Below, one piece after another: positions 28,417 to 41,453 of a DNA stretch of 64,000 bases. The position numbers and the translations under genes were made by a program. The notes beneath the pieces are model-generated. The model had not been told where the DNA came from and searched no databases. It saw nothing but the letters and a program-made list of their open reading frames with translations. Each line of letters begins with the position of its first letter. Position 1 is the stretch's first letter. Origin of the DNA: Climacteris rufus (taxonomy: Eukaryota; Chordata; Aves; Passeriformes; Climacteridae); the NCBI GenBank assembly GCA_013398175.1, contig VZRZ01008477.1, forward strand, positions 1,341,607 through 1,405,606, given 5' to 3'.

Positions 28417-29949
28417 CCCAAAAAAACAAGCTCTACGAAAATTATGCTTTAAAGCCTATATAAAATCAATACACAAATAAGCTTTCTTACTCCCAGAGAG
28501 GAGAGGAAGAAAAGGTAGTCAAGGTAAACTTTATTTTGATACCAGTACTCTAAGTTTGCATTGCTAGCCTTTGCTTTGTTCAGATTGTTCCCAGTGAAGT
28601 ACTTCTAATGTCTAACACCTGCTCCCCCATCAGAATCTGGGAATTGTTGAGTGCCTCTTTTCATTAGTAGGGGAATCAAGAGATTTCTAGAATAATAATG
28701 TGGTGGTTTCAGTAATTTTTTATGAGCAAACAGAGATGATAGTACATTTGATAGCACAGTAGATTTTTCAGAAATGGTTGCTTTTCCACTGCCTTGGATT
28801 ATTACTTGGCAAACGAGCTTGCAGTTTTTTTCCCTGTGTTTTTTATGGTGTTTTGGTTGGTTAGTAGTTTTCCTAAGATTATGCTCCTTCCCCCAGTAGC
28901 ACACTTAAATCACAGAATCCTAGGTCTTTGTGGAAAATTATATCTTTTTTTGCATGCTGAAGACTTGTACAGTTAGCTCTGAAATTTCTCATAGCTATGT
29001 TTCAGCCATTTTCAGATGTTGTAGTATTTTAAATACATCTTTTACATACAACTATTAAAAGTATGTAATTATCAGTGTACATTGTGCTTAAAATGGTGCA
29101 GATTGATTTTCCTTTATCAGAGGCTGACACATAAAATCTCAGCTTTTTTTAATACAGCCCATGCTGAAAGAATTTTTGTTATCATCTAGATAAACAATCA
29201 GTGCTTCTAAGATTTTCAAAGAAACGCCTCAAAGGCTCACCAGGAAACTCTGATTTTGTCATGTTCAAAGAGCATAATTTTTCAGCCTTGTTAATATTAT
29301 TTTTTTTACCTAAAGAGGAAATAGAGTTTGAGAGGTTGGAGAAGTTGAGGAGGTTAGCTAGAAACTGAGCTTTTTAGGAAAGTGCTGGACCTGACTGGGA
29401 CATCTTAAATAAGATTTAATAAGTTTTTTGTGTTTATCTGTTATCTTGCTGGAAAGTGACATTCAAAAGGCTTGAGATTCCTTCTGAATTGTAAACAGAA
29501 AGGAAGCGTCATACTTAATTAAATGCTAACAAAGGAAAAGAATAGGAAATTCCAAAAACAAGTGTTGAAACACTTGTAAAACAGTGCTGTAAAAATACTC
29601 TACGCACAGGAAAATTCACCTCCTGTTTAAAATCTGCTCCCAGAGGATCAGTGCTTTAGATGATCTCCCAGTTATTTCTCTGTTTTTATTTCTTTGTTCT
29701 TTTGGGGGCAGAGGGGAAGTTTCATCACGAAAGCATTTCTAGAGCTTTTCTGGATGGGACATTTTTTCCCAATTGTATTAAAAGAGTGCTTTCATATCAC
29801 CAAGACTGAAATCCATCTGTTAATTTACCAAGCTATTCTGGGATCAATGCTATAAAAATTATCTGTACCACTTGTTCATAGTTCGTGTTATATGGTATCT
29901 GAACACTTCTCTGACTGTATGTCTGTCATTTTGTGTTTTTAATTCACAG

Positions 29950-30139
29950 TTCCCACTGAAAATGTTGCAACAATTGCAGACTGTGCCAGTGTGATTGAGG
30001 GTGTAAGTCGCAGTCGCAATGCCTTACTGAATGGAGACACAAAAAACTATGATTGGGATTCGGGATACACGTGCCACCAGCTTGGGAGCGGAGCTATTGT
30101 AGTACAGCTAGCACAGCCCTACATGATTGGATCAATACG
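29950..30139 (+). CDS. BTBD9: BTBD9 exon: first half of second F5/8C repeat
   Basis: This 190-bp exon completes a Val codon begun in the previous exon, encodes 62 full residues and ends with two bases of an Arg codon (phase 2). It reads PTENVATIADCASVIEGVSR, then SRNALLNGDTKNYDWDSGYT, then CHQLGSGAIVVQLAQPYMIG and SI. This is the start of the second F5/8 type C (discoidin-like) repeat, including the LLNGDTKNYDWD and GAIVVQLAQP cores typical of BTBD9. The acceptor is cacag and the donor gtaaga. The one difference from the human protein that I notice is Thr for Met after the VP at the start. No stop or frame break is present. Confidence 0.97.
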
Positions 30140-32844
30140 GTAAGAGGATTTAGTTTTCTCTAAATTAGGGGCCACAGTGAAACTTGTACTGAGCAGTTAT
30201 TTTCTTTAGAATAGATGACATTTGGAAATGACCTTAATTAGGGGCCTAGTTTAGTCTTTTGGCTTCTTTCTTCAGTATAATAGGCATGTTAAAAATTAAA
30301 TGTGTGAATTATATGTCGAGATATAGCAGTGCAATTCCAGAAAATATTACATTTCAGAAGCATAATAATAGTAACAGTCAAATTATAAGATTAAAGTTAT
30401 ATATTTATTTTAAAATAGAATTTAATTGCAGTCACTTATGGTTAAGTAGGTGCAGTTACTCTTATCCACTTCATTCTGAAAACAATTTTATTGAAGAAAA
30501 TCATCATCTTGAGTCAGCCAGGCTTCCTTTTCACTATACAATTAGTGCTAGTTCTTACTTAAGCATGGAGGGTGTAATAAAGGTACAACAACCTGAGTAT
30601 TGCTTTATAGTGCTGGATTAATGAATGTGTTTAAATTTGGATTGACGTTCTTTGGGCCATTTCTACCGTGAATGTCTGTATATATATGATGGTCAAAGTT
30701 TTGGCTGATGTGGAGACTTAGAAAATAGATTGGAGAGCAGGATTTTTCACAGGTGAAGACAAAAATATTCTTGCCAAATTCAGAATCTCTGACTATAAAT
30801 GTTTGGGGTTTTTGTTTTATAAAATAAAGCATGCAAAACCTCCTCTTAATGGCATCACGGTCTTTGTAAATTCAGACTGCGTAGTCAGGGACTTAATTTG
30901 TATGCTCTGTGACAGTGAAATAAATAGAAAGATTTCTGAAGTTCAGAGTACCAGTGATCAAAGGCTGAAACCCCAGATGAGTACTGGCTTGCAACAGAGA
31001 CCATGTACATAGATACATGTTTCTAGGAGCTCAGTGACATCCCCCTGTTAGAGTTGCCTCTTCAAACTGATGAGCCAAGTGTGACTTGAGAGCTCTTTTA
31101 TAACTGACAGTTTCTGTTTTCTGTGGTTTTGGTTTTGGTTTTTGCCTGTGGCATTGTTATGATGGTTGTGAAACTTTGAAGGTAGTTTGAAATCAGACAT
31201 CCAGGCAAATCCCTAACCTAACAAAAGTGGTGTTTTGTCTGTATGCAAGCTATAGGTGTTTCCATAATGCAAGTCCAGCATTGTCTTCGTTGTGTGAAAC
31301 AAGTTGAGTAAGTGTAGTCGGCAGCTTTCCACACTCATTTGAATGTGGTGTTTTTAATGTTCAGTTAAGTATTGCATCTCAAGCAGAAATCCAAGAAAAT
31401 GCAGTACTCAGATTTCTTAAAACAGATAAATGAAAATGTAATTCCATCATTTTCATGACACTTGAAACTTAAATAGCAGTTAAGGCTTTGGCCACATGAA
31501 AGAGTAAGAGAAGAATATACTGCCTAAAATGCATGGTTTCTCAGTTCATCATCTCTGTCTTCCTATCTTACTGTTTTCTGTTATCTTTCCACTGATGAAT
31601 CATACCATCTTTTCTAGTTAGTGAAAAAAAACTGATTTTCCTGTAGTAAATTTCAGAAGATTTTAATAAGTCTCTTTATTAAATAGTGTGTTAGGTGAAC
31701 TAAACTTTTGGCTGCCGAGAAATGACTATTTTATAATCAACAAGTGTGTAGAGCAAATTAAAAAAAAATAACCCAAACATTACATAATTGAAAGCTAATG
31801 GGCATTTAGTGATTTATGTGGCACTGCATTGTACCACTCCAGATTCAGAATCTCATCTTTCTTTGTCAGTTTTCCTCCATGTAGAGTACAAACAAGATTA
31901 ATAGCTTACTGTACAAAAACAACAACAATAAACATCATCTGGGGTATCTTCTGACAGAGGAGACTACATGCATTGCCTAGAGACAGAAGTGCTAGCATTA
32001 CATCATTTTTTCCTCTTTTGTTCTTGACTAGAAGAACAAGTGCTTTGAGTTGCAGCCATGTCTGTTGCAGATCATAGGCAGCCAAGGGGAAGGTGTCCCT
32101 TTGAGTGGGGAACTGAAGTTTTGCTATGTGGCATCTACAGCCTTGGCAAGGGTCTAGAATGTGTTCTATATTGTGCAGTGCCAAAGATGACAACGGTGAC
32201 AGTGGTCTCTTTGTTTAGCATCAGGAGCTCTATGATTGCTACAGAAATCAAATTATGTGTAAACATAGTTTAGAGCAAAAAGTATTTCATCTTAATGAAA
32301 GCAAGAGAATTTTTTGTTAACAGAATGTCTGCCTACAACTGATGGAACTGTATTCACTGCCTGTTTTCCTACTGTTTCCTTGTTTGAAAACTGCCTTGAT
32401 CTCATGTTCCCATCTGATAGAAAAAAATTCTAGGAGCATTTGCTTTAGGCTGGCAGTACACCATGACAGCAGACTGATATGAATTCTGCTACCCTGAGAA
32501 ACTGAGTCATTGTACCCATGGGTTTGGATTTTAAGTGAATAATTAGAAATTAAAGTATGTATCTTTTTAGTTCAGAAACACAAATGTGGCATTGAATATA
32601 TTTATTTCAGAGAGGGTAAATATATAAACCTTTGGAAAAAGGTAGTAGCTGCTTTTAGTCTGTAGAAATCAGAATACCACTGGAGAGAGCCTGCAAGACA
32701 TAATACGTTACCATGGCAACTAAATTCTGAGTATGAAAAAACCAGAACTAGTGGTGCTCAAATATGCATTAAAAATGCAGGGAGTTTAATGTTTCAGGAG
32801 TATATTTTCTATGCAGGCTCTCTGCCAAAGTCATCCCACTGTCC

Positions 32845-33240
32845 AAGAATCTTAGCACCCTTCAGGTTGGAAGGGACTTGAGGAAGAAGGCATCTAGCCT
32901 TTGCTTCTCAAAGAAGAGTCAGCTGTGAAAAAAGACCATCCTATTTAAGGCCATATTCACTCAGGTCTTGAAATCTTCCAAAGAAGGAAATTCCACAACT
33001 TCTATGGGTAGCCTCAGGTATTGACAAGTGCTGTTAGGTTCCTCCCCAATCCCAAGCCTTCTTAGGATGAACAAACCAATTTTCCCAGTCTCTTGCACAG
33101 TGTGTGTGCTTCAACCTCATGACCATTTTGATGGTTCTCTGCTAGAATTGCTCAGATGTATCCACACTGTAGATGGATCCAAAATGGGATTCAGTATGCC
33201 AGGTATGATCTAACAAGTGTCAAGTACAGAACAAAAATCT
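32845..33240 (-). mobile_element. CR1 LINE fragment, antisense
   Basis: Read on the + strand, the sequence follows the reverse complement of a bird CR1 3' region: CAGGTTGGAAGGGACTTGAG (32863-32882), then a block close to lead-protein-style CR1 sequence with TCTTGAAATCTTCCAAAGAA and ATTCCACAACTTCTATGGGT, and later GATCTAACAAGTGTCAAGTA. It is diverged and 5'-truncated, like most avian CR1 copies. The left end corresponds to the 3' tail of the element, but no clean octamer tail remains there. Similarity may extend weakly to about 33350. No intact reading frame is present. Confidence 0.8.
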
Positions 33241-33529
33241 CTTTCCATAGTTTTACTGGCTTAGTTCCTGTTGCTACAGCTCCGTATATTTCTAGCGTTC
33301 CTTGCTGAAAAGGCACACAGGCAACTAATGGCATCTTCTTTTCCATTTGACTCAGGAATTCTATGGGAGACCATTTTGAAACTTTGTTCGTGTTGAATAT
33401 TTCTTCATGTATTTGTATATAAATTTGGAGCTCTTGAATTTCACATCAAAATTTACTCAGAAATTTAGAAACAGGTCCAATGAGTCAGTGCTCAATAATA
33501 TTTTCTAATAGAGAACACATGGAAAACAT

Positions 33530-33580
33530 GAAAATTTCAACCCATCCCTTTCAACCCAAACTATTATGTGATTCTATGAT
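33530..33580 (+). mobile_element. CR1 LINE 3' end fragment, sense
   Basis: The sequence CAACCCAAACTATTATGTGA followed by TTCTATGATT is the typical CR1 3' terminus: a CCCATCCC...CAACCCAAAC-type end followed by degenerate ATTCTATG-like octamers. It lies opposite in orientation to the fragment at 32845-33240, so the two CR1 pieces have their tails pointing away from each other and are separate insertions. How far the fragment reaches to the left is unclear. Confidence 0.7.
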
Positions 33581-36554
33581 TTTTTTAAAATAATTGTTAC
33601 TTAATATTGTCTTTTAGATTATGATTTTTTAAAAAAAAGTTATTTTAGAGGTTTATTCTTTTATTAATACTCAGAACAACTTACAAGATACTTGGAACAG
33701 AACAAAGTGTTCATTTAGGTTTTTTCCACAGTTGCCTGTCTGAACACTAAGTAATCTGCTTTTCTTCTCTGAAAAGGCCCTTATCAATGACAGAAAAACT
33801 ATTTAGTCAGGAAGAGAAATACAGCAATTGGCGTGTACAACATAGTAAACATAATATAATTTTTAAATGGCTAAAACTTGAATATTGCAGCAACTGCCAT
33901 ATCACAATAACTTTCTGTCGAACTCTCCCTCAATTTACCTGGATAAGAAATATAATACTATTATGCTACAGTCTTTGGCTGATTTTTGCTATGAGTTAAA
34001 AAAAAATTTTAAAAGGGGGGATTTTTTATAGTGTATGTGGTAGAGATGGAATTCTATACAATAGTGATTTTCATGTTAGAATAAATAGAAATATTTTTTG
34101 TCTTTAGAAGTACATTAACCACTTATCCAACTTTAGTGTTTTTGAAGACTTCATTGCTAATATGAACATTGTATTTTTTCATATTCAGAGTAATTCTTAA
34201 ATTAAGAAACAACATCAATGAACTTGAATGTGTTTTGTTTTCTTATACCATCATCATATACATCTCTTATGCTTTGTAATTTTCCATACCACTTCTGCTT
34301 ATGAAACTTTTCTTTCTTTGCTGATCATTTTCTGTGCTTGCCTGACTGGAGAGTAAAATCATTACACAGAATGAATGAGCATAGGAACACTTAGCAAATA
34401 CGCAGAAATTTTGTCTTCTTTTTAGGATCTTTGTAGGAAGAAAGACTGGTTTCTTGCAGGATAACTACTGAAATATTAAGATCTGCAGAAAACTGAAGGG
34501 GTTTCTAGACAACCAGAGGCAAAAATGCTACAACAATTGTCTAAAATGTCCTCCTTTCATGTGGTTTTGAGGTTTTTTTTTCTTCTTCTTTCAAGATGTG
34601 TCGCTACCTCGTGTTTTAATTTCTGTCTTTTGGGTTTCTACAAGTATGCAAGTGGTTTATGAACACAGTACTGTCAAATATTTATCTGGGTGTTATGTCT
34701 ACTATCTTACAGAACTCAGGAAGCAGGTGTCATCCTGTCAGGTGCACAACTAATACTGTTTGGTATTCTGCTAACACCTGGAGTATATGTAGTTATAGAG
34801 CAGTCTGAACTAAACAGTGACAATCGTTTTTACAGAAATCTAAGAATAAAATGCAAGCAGAGGCAGCACAAAATGTTTTTAGAAACGCAGAGCATCCAAT
34901 CACAGGGCAACGCATGATATTTAGAGACATAATGTTTAAGAAAGTACTGCAGTACCTTTTTTCTTTTAACAGGTAGCTAGCATACTCATTTCCCTGTGCT
35001 TGTTATGTGAAGTTTTATTTATATTTTAAAAGCTTTTATTTTATAAAGTGAGGCATTGGCAACAGGTGATGTAAATAGCAATGTCATATTAAATGATTCA
35101 CAAGCTTAGAGTCTAGATACACAAAGAAGAAATATGTTTAAATCTCACAGTCTTGCAGGGTGTAAGTTGGATAAATCTTCACTCAATTTTTCCTTCTCAA
35201 TCCTGAGGGCAAGATACACTAATGAGCTAATTTAGCTTTTTATTTCAATATGGTGTATCCTAAGACCATGGGCAATTTTTCTATAAACAGATGCATTTCC
35301 AATGGGTATAGTTCTGACTTTTTAAGTGGAATATTCTCCTTCCTGTCATTTAAAATTCATCTTAGCAAAACATAGCTTCTCTAGAAAAGCTTAGCCTGGT
35401 AATTTGCCTGTAATGTGTTGCAAAGAATTTTGTGCCTGGCATAAAAAGTGGCCTTTATGCTCAGTGTGCACTGGTGAATAATCAAGTTGTCACCTGAAAG
35501 TTTTTCACTGCTTATCCAGAAAGGCATTTCAAGCAGAGTAAATTCCAAATAAGTTCTATTGTCAGTTTCCCTCCCCAGTCTCTCCTAAAAAAGCTTGTGG
35601 AGAAGAAATACCTTTTTATTTTCCTTCAGAAGTACCAAAGAAACAAAAATCTACATTTAGCATTCACGCAAAGTCACTTTGGGAAAGATGCTGCCAACTT
35701 AATTCACTCATTGTTTGGTTTGTAATAGTTCTAAGCCATATGACTTTTTAAACCTATTTAACAAGATTTGGTTGTTTTGGTAGAGAGCAATTATATATTT
35801 TTGAAAGCAACACATATGTCCTGTTAGCCTTTTGCTTTAAAACCAGGCCAGTTTTGTTTTAATTACAGTATTGTTAGTTAAAATTACAGTCACCAGTGTG
35901 CTTCAGATATTCAAACTCTTGATCATAGCTTTGAAAACATGGATCAAGGAAACAGCACTGAGTCCCCATGATAAAAAGGATTCTATTAAAAAGCATAATT
36001 AGCTACATTTTAATAGTCTTTTTGAAAGAAAATAAATTCATGAATGTTTTTGATTTTTCCTCTCTTTATCATTTAGAAGACTTGGTTTAAATATAAATGT
36101 TAAATCAATTCAGGACCTGTTGATTAGTAGTAGTTACCAAAATGCACTTCATCCAGTGTCTTCAGTATTTGGAGACCTTGGAGCTGTGGAAAAGCAGAAC
36201 GGAGACGATCTGATGAAGGAGAGGGGTTGAAGTTGGGTGGTTGTGTTTTGGGGTGTGGGATTCTTTTTTTGCATCTGTCATGATGCCACAGGCAGCTGTT
36301 TTAGTTTTTTTCTAAGTCAACTCTGAATTTTTTAATTTGCAAATAGTATTAATATGTGCTAAGAAGCTTGTGTTAAAAGTGTTAGGTTTTAGCTTCTTGA
36401 AGCTACTTTTGACAGCATATTATTTCTGATAATATTAATGAGCTAGATTCAGTATCTGGGGAATTTGTTTTGAATTTGCTTGTCCACTAGACCTAATTCC
36501 ACTTTCAGTGCTGGGATATCAAAAGCTGAAAAGAAAGGGCTGAACTACGTATTT

Positions 36555-36640
36555 TCCCTCTGTACTTGGCATTGGGAGGCTGCACCTGGAGTACTCTGTC
36601 CAGTTCTGGTCCAAATATCTCTTACAACAAGGAGATAATG
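36555..36640 (+). mobile_element. CR1 LINE fragment, sense
   Basis: TACTTGGCATTGGGAGGC, GCACCTGGAGTACTCTGTCC and AGTTCTGGTCC follow, in order, the CR1 coding-strand segment for the reverse-transcriptase C-terminal region (a CTGCACCTGGAGTACTGTGT-like word in the consensus). Only about 85 bases are clear. The flanks are too diverged to place, and no coding potential remains. Confidence 0.65.
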
Positions 36641-37363
36641 CCCATATAAAGAAAAGAAAAGAAGATACATTTGCCAGATGTGGGTTTTCATACTTAAGCT
36701 AAATAACATCCCGGATGCTTTAGGTCTTCCTCTCTGTAAGACAAGTATGAAAATTGAAGGCTATTCAATGTCACTTAGTGCCCTTCCTGAAGGGGTACAT
36801 GTTTGTTAGACCTCTACTGTCTTCCGTTTTCTTCTGCCTTTTTAGCAGTTTGTTTAACAATTTGTTGCCTCTTTTTCTGATGAGCCAGGACTGGGAATTC
36901 CCATTTTCTTACGTTCTTTCTTTTAATGTTTTTCTGATATGTTTACCAAAACTAAGAAAATACAGTTATGAAGGCAGCATAATCCTTTTAATGACCTTAA
37001 TTGTTTTTTTTCTATCCCCTACTAAACTGACCTTTTAAAACAGATCTTTGTTTCATGTTTAAAGCAGGCAATACCACATGCCAAATAAATTAGAAGTAAT
37101 TGGATGAATGTAATAGATTAATGTTTGTAAGTTGGCTATTATAAGCCTGTAAGTCTATTACTAGCCTTAGGATAATAAGAATTGAGACACCGTAGTTTGA
37201 GATGGCAAAAACAATCAAGACTTTGTTGAGTGTTAGAGGTACATTCCAAAAGAAACAGTTACATTTAGAAAGGATTAAATGGAGAAAATAAAGGGCTGGA
37301 AAACTTAAGAAGCTTGGTCTGATGCTTATTTTACTTATCACTCAACAACTTCTTCATACTTAG

Positions 37364-37471
37364 GTTGCTACTTTGGGACTGTGATGATCGGAGCTACAGC
37401 TACTATATTGAGGTATCAACGAATCAGCAACAGTGGACCATGGTGGTGGATCGCACAAAAATTTCCTGCAA
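37364..37471 (+). CDS. BTBD9: BTBD9 exon: middle of second F5/8C repeat
   Basis: This 108-bp exon completes an Arg codon with its first base. It encodes LLLWDCDDRSYSYYIEVSTN and QQQWTMVVDRTKISC, then ends with two bases of a Lys codon (phase 2). The LLLWDCDDRSYSYYIEVS block is the central beta-sandwich strand pair of an F5/8C repeat and is highly conserved in BTBD9. Compared with human, as I recall it, the changes are conservative (Ile for Val in YIEV, Val for Ala in MVVD, Ile for Val in KISC). The acceptor is cttag and the donor gtgagt. The frame joins the preceding and following exons without a break. Confidence 0.97.
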
Positions 37472-39802
37472 GTGAGTTTAGTTTTTTCCATTTATTTGCA
37501 CAAATTAAGAATTGGAAACTGTTTATTTGGGGTGGTTTTTGTTCAGTACTTACATAAGTTACTGTGAAAAGAAAGATCATTGCATAACCTGTTGATTAAT
37601 GCAACTTCAGGGGGTAACAGCTTCTAGTGTAGCTGAACATCTAGACTTCCAGACCAGAATCAACTTCATAAGAACCACATCAGAACCACATTAGATCTTC
37701 AGACAATCAGCTGGATTGTTCATTCTTAGAAAATGTCTGCCTACCATACCCTTGGTTTTGTGATCACTAGAAGTGAAACTGTTTTGCTGGAGGTCATATG
37801 TTCAGGGTGACCCCTGATGTCAAACGGCCCTGCCTTGAGGAAATTGGTAGGAGAGGGAAGAGAGCATACTTGGTAAAGGATTTTGTTAAGCAAATGTATT
37901 TCTCCCTTATTGAAGAGCATAAATGTGTTGTATGACATCTGAAGGGAGTGGGGAGAGTGAGGGTAGGGACCAAACCATAACAGACCAAACAGTTGCGAAA
38001 GCTTGACCCGTCTCTGTTCAAAAGTAGAGTACCTGACTTATGCACTGATCACTCTGCTTTTGTAAAGGACACTTCCAGAAAAAAAATGTGTTCCTTAAAC
38101 AGATAAAGAAGAGAGAAAAACTGTTTCATTTGAATACTTAAATCAGGGGAAATCAGGCATGAATATTCTACACGTGTATACTCTCCACTGGTTTTTCTGC
38201 AATTTCTGCTGATGAAACCCATGGAGTATGGAAGCATAATTTAGTGTTGATAGCCTTAAACCATGTGATGATGGTTCTAATGCCTAGCAAAGAATGACCT
38301 AGATACTGGTCATGTGACTAGGACGACAGTCTGCAAATTGATATATTACATATCGAAAAGCCAGGTATGCTCAACATTCAGTGAATGTTGAGAGGATATG
38401 ATTTCCTGGTTAAGCCTCAGGGAAGCTCAGAATTATAAAAATCTGATGTCTTTCCTGTTCCCTGAGTCCGTCTTCCGTAAGATATGCTTTCTTTCTTCAG
38501 ACAAAATTGAAGTCATCAGCTCATATGGGGTCAGTCCCCACCCATCTTGTATTTGTGCCAACCTAAACAAAATGGATTTTACAAATTCAGAGATGTATCT
38601 CAGTTTGTCACATCAAGCGAGGCAGTTATTCAGTCCTTTGTAGCAGCACTGCTGACACACATTTTTCTAAAGTTTATCATTCATCTCTTAACAAACAGTG
38701 CAACTCAAATGCTTTACAATGCATTCTAGACATGCTGGTAAAGGAGAACTTGACACGTCCTTTCAGTGCCTGAAAAGAACTGGGTATTGACGAGCAGAAA
38801 ACCTGGGTTTCTGCCTGCAGGTCTGGAGAATGATTAAATCTTTGCTGCTTCTCAAAGACATCTCCACATAATAGATAAAACTCATCTTTTTGTCTGCCTC
38901 CAGCAGTGGGAGCACTAAAAGGCTGAAACCACAAAAGGGAGAGAAAGAGACACTCAAGAATCTTTGTGCACCTTTTCCTTTTGCATTTTGATATTAAAAG
39001 CCTATAACAGTCAAAAGGAGCACTTGCTTAAGTATGCACAGTGCAGGTGAAATTGCTCATCGACTGCTGAGTTCAAATGTCTTCTCACCATGTTCAAACC
39101 ATGCTTTTTTGCTTTTTTTATTATTTTTAAAGCCTTAGCCCTTGGGCAACTAGAGATATATCCCTAAAGTAAAGATAGCTGCCTTCTTTGAGTATGCTTC
39201 AAAATCTTGATTCCAAACATCAGCATGCTGGAAGTTCTCAAAGCTATGGCTGCAGGGACTATTTTCATGTGGATTAGAGAACTGCATTTTGCCTAACTTC
39301 TTGCTCTGATAGATATGCAGTCAGCTGGCATAATGCCAGTCTTTAATCTTGAAGTCTACAGACAAAGAGTGTCCCAGCACTGTCTGTAAGTATCTGCTTT
39401 AAACAGATATAAAGACCTGGTCCTGAAGCTTCCAGAATTCACTGGCCATCAATTTTCAGGTGATTTCTTTGCATTTGATAGCACTTTTCCAGGTTCAATT
39501 TATATCTCTTGCCCTTTATGATCAGAAAAATAGAGTTTTAAAAATTTTGTTTACACTAAATATGTTTCATTTTATTTTCAGGTATGATTTCCAGAAACGC
39601 TGAAGTTACTTCAGCTCAAAAATTACTTTAATTGTAATGGCAGTTTGATAGCTAAGTATATGTATCACAAAAAATAAATATATACAATAATATCTGTAAT
39701 ATCAAGATCTTTTCTCTAGGACATATGTTAAATAAATATATAAAATGCTATATATCTGCCAAATGCTACAAATGTTAGGACTGGTCTGTAAAGGACAGAG
39801 CA

Positions 39803-39836
39803 CTGTAATTACATACAGTCTGTAATTACATACAGA
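39803..39836. repeat. 17-bp tandem duplication, two copies
   Basis: CTGTAATTACATACAGT (39803-39819) is followed directly by CTGTAATTACATACAGA (39820-39836), identical except for the last base. It looks like a recent small tandem duplication in intron sequence. Confidence 0.85.
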
Positions 39837-41453
39837 AGTGGAACGCTTATTTTTTACTGAAAAATAGTGAAACACAGTATGATCTAAAAAGCCATAGTGC
39901 TTAAAAGCAGTTGAATGTAGAATGGAAGAAACATCATTCAGTGACTCATGTACTGAATTAAAGCCCTCACTTGAAATTGTTGGGTTAGCTTTCAGTGTGG
40001 TGATGGAGACTTCTTAATGAAAAGGAAAAAATTGAACCAGTCACTGCCAGGAATATGTGAAGAACTAACTTTTTGGCTTAGTTTCTGTAATTAGAAAAAA
40101 AAAAAGCTCAAATTGAATACATGGGGGGATTGCCATGAAAACAAACAACTTCTTTTCACTTTATATAATTTAAACAGCAACAACAGAGAAGATAGAGTTG
40201 GGTTTTAACCAAAATTAACAGATACTACTAAAGTGGAGGTGGTACAGTTTTTCTGGTTTACTTTCATAGTGTAATGGTAAAGATATTTCTGTTGGATGCA
40301 AAGGCTTTATTTTTTTTCTCTCTGTCCTTCCTCTTAGCATTACATTGATATTTTTAATCTGCCTCTGAATGCCTTCTATTCAATTGATTCACAGATTCTC
40401 CAAGGAAAAGCAAGGATCAAACTGCAGCACTGTGCCTGGGTTTGTCTCACAATCAGGTTTAGGCAGACAGTTAAAGATTCCTGCATTTGTTACTTTTCCT
40501 TAACCAGACTAGAGCACATAGGGGTAGAAACAAAAGTACCCTCACCTCTTTGTTCTCTGTATGTTTTTGAATGCTGCACTCCTCCCTCACCTGGATGAAA
40601 CAAAACAAATCTTTTGCTCATGTGGTCCAGTTTTGCAGCTATTTTTTTGTCTCAGCCAAATCCTAATTTTTTTTATGAGTACTGTGACATCCCAGACTGA
40701 AATGAACTAATTCTGTGTTGGTATAAAAATTGTCTTCACTTAGACTTGTGTCTTTGTTTAAGGAAAATGAGAATATGTCCTTCCATGGGACTGTGATTGT
40801 CTGCTTGACTGCAAGTACCTCTCAGAAGAACAGTCAACTAAGAAATCTTTTACATGTATTCATATCAGGCTAAAATACTAATTATTTCTAAAAATTATGC
40901 TCCCAATATACATCTGTTTCTCTTACAAATTCTGGAGATATGAGTGCAATATAAGTGGTTGATTAGGTCTTGAAATCCTGAGTTTACCCTTTCTGACATT
41001 AGTTCTGTGTTTAATATAGTGTAGTAGACTGCAGAAAAATAACTCACTCGCTTTCAGTGTAGGAAATGAAAGTGGATGGAGTTAAAACATGGGAGAATTT
41101 CACAGGAGCCCATGTTTGAAGACACAGAATACTTCAGTGAGAAAATTTGCATTACTCGTAATGTTCTCTATTTACCCGTCTTCAAAGATGTGTGGGTAAG
41201 AGTTGTTTCTGTGGAGAGGAGTTTTTTTCCTGTTCTATTTGCTGCCTGACTCTCTCTCTACCCATTCTTGCAGTGGAGTTACAAACTTTTGTGTAAGTCA
41301 TTAACCTGCGCTCTTGCCAGTGTTCTGTGAGGTCTCCAAATAATTTTGTTCAGTCGCTGGCACAAAGAGTAGGATGAAACATAAGGGTACCAAACAAAGA
41401 CCTTGACAGACACCTTTGATAATCAGGAAGTGGCAAAAAAAACTATGAGAAAG

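Larger units (their letters stand above)
21329..29949 (+). other. BTBD9: BTBD9 intron, 8.6 kb
   Basis: A GT-AG intron (donor gtaaga at 21329, acceptor cacag ending at 29949) that splits a Val codon after its first base. It is AT-rich and has no supported gene or RNA. I note a compound AAC/AAAC microsatellite (28384-28416), a perfect 10-bp hairpin (28073-28099) and a short CAG run near 27131. The overlapping 73-residue open frames on both strands at 26923-27147 show no recognisable motif and are treated as chance. Confidence 0.9.
30140..37363 (+). other. BTBD9: BTBD9 intron, 7.2 kb
   Basis: A GT-AG intron (donor gtaaga, acceptor cttag ending at 37363) interrupting an Arg codon after its second base. 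It holds three CR1 LINE fragments (32845-33240 minus, about 33530-33580 plus, about 36555-36640 plus). The remainder is AT-rich and shows nothing I can name. The 120-codon open frame at 30259-30621 begins just inside the intron, has no motif and is not supported as coding. Confidence 0.9.

Noticed and set aside
28262..28480. Lys/Thr/Asn/Gln-rich 72-codon frame
   Set aside because: It is produced by the AAC/AAAC microsatellite and A-rich flanks.
28905..28925. ATCACAGAATCCTAGG as a possible CR1 tail in antisense
   Set aside because: The match to the CR1 octamer tail is only partial, and the following sequence does not continue as CR1.
30259..30621. 120-codon + strand open frame just after the exon at 29950-30139
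   Set aside because: It starts inside the intron after a good donor, does not continue the BTBD9 frame and resembles no known protein.
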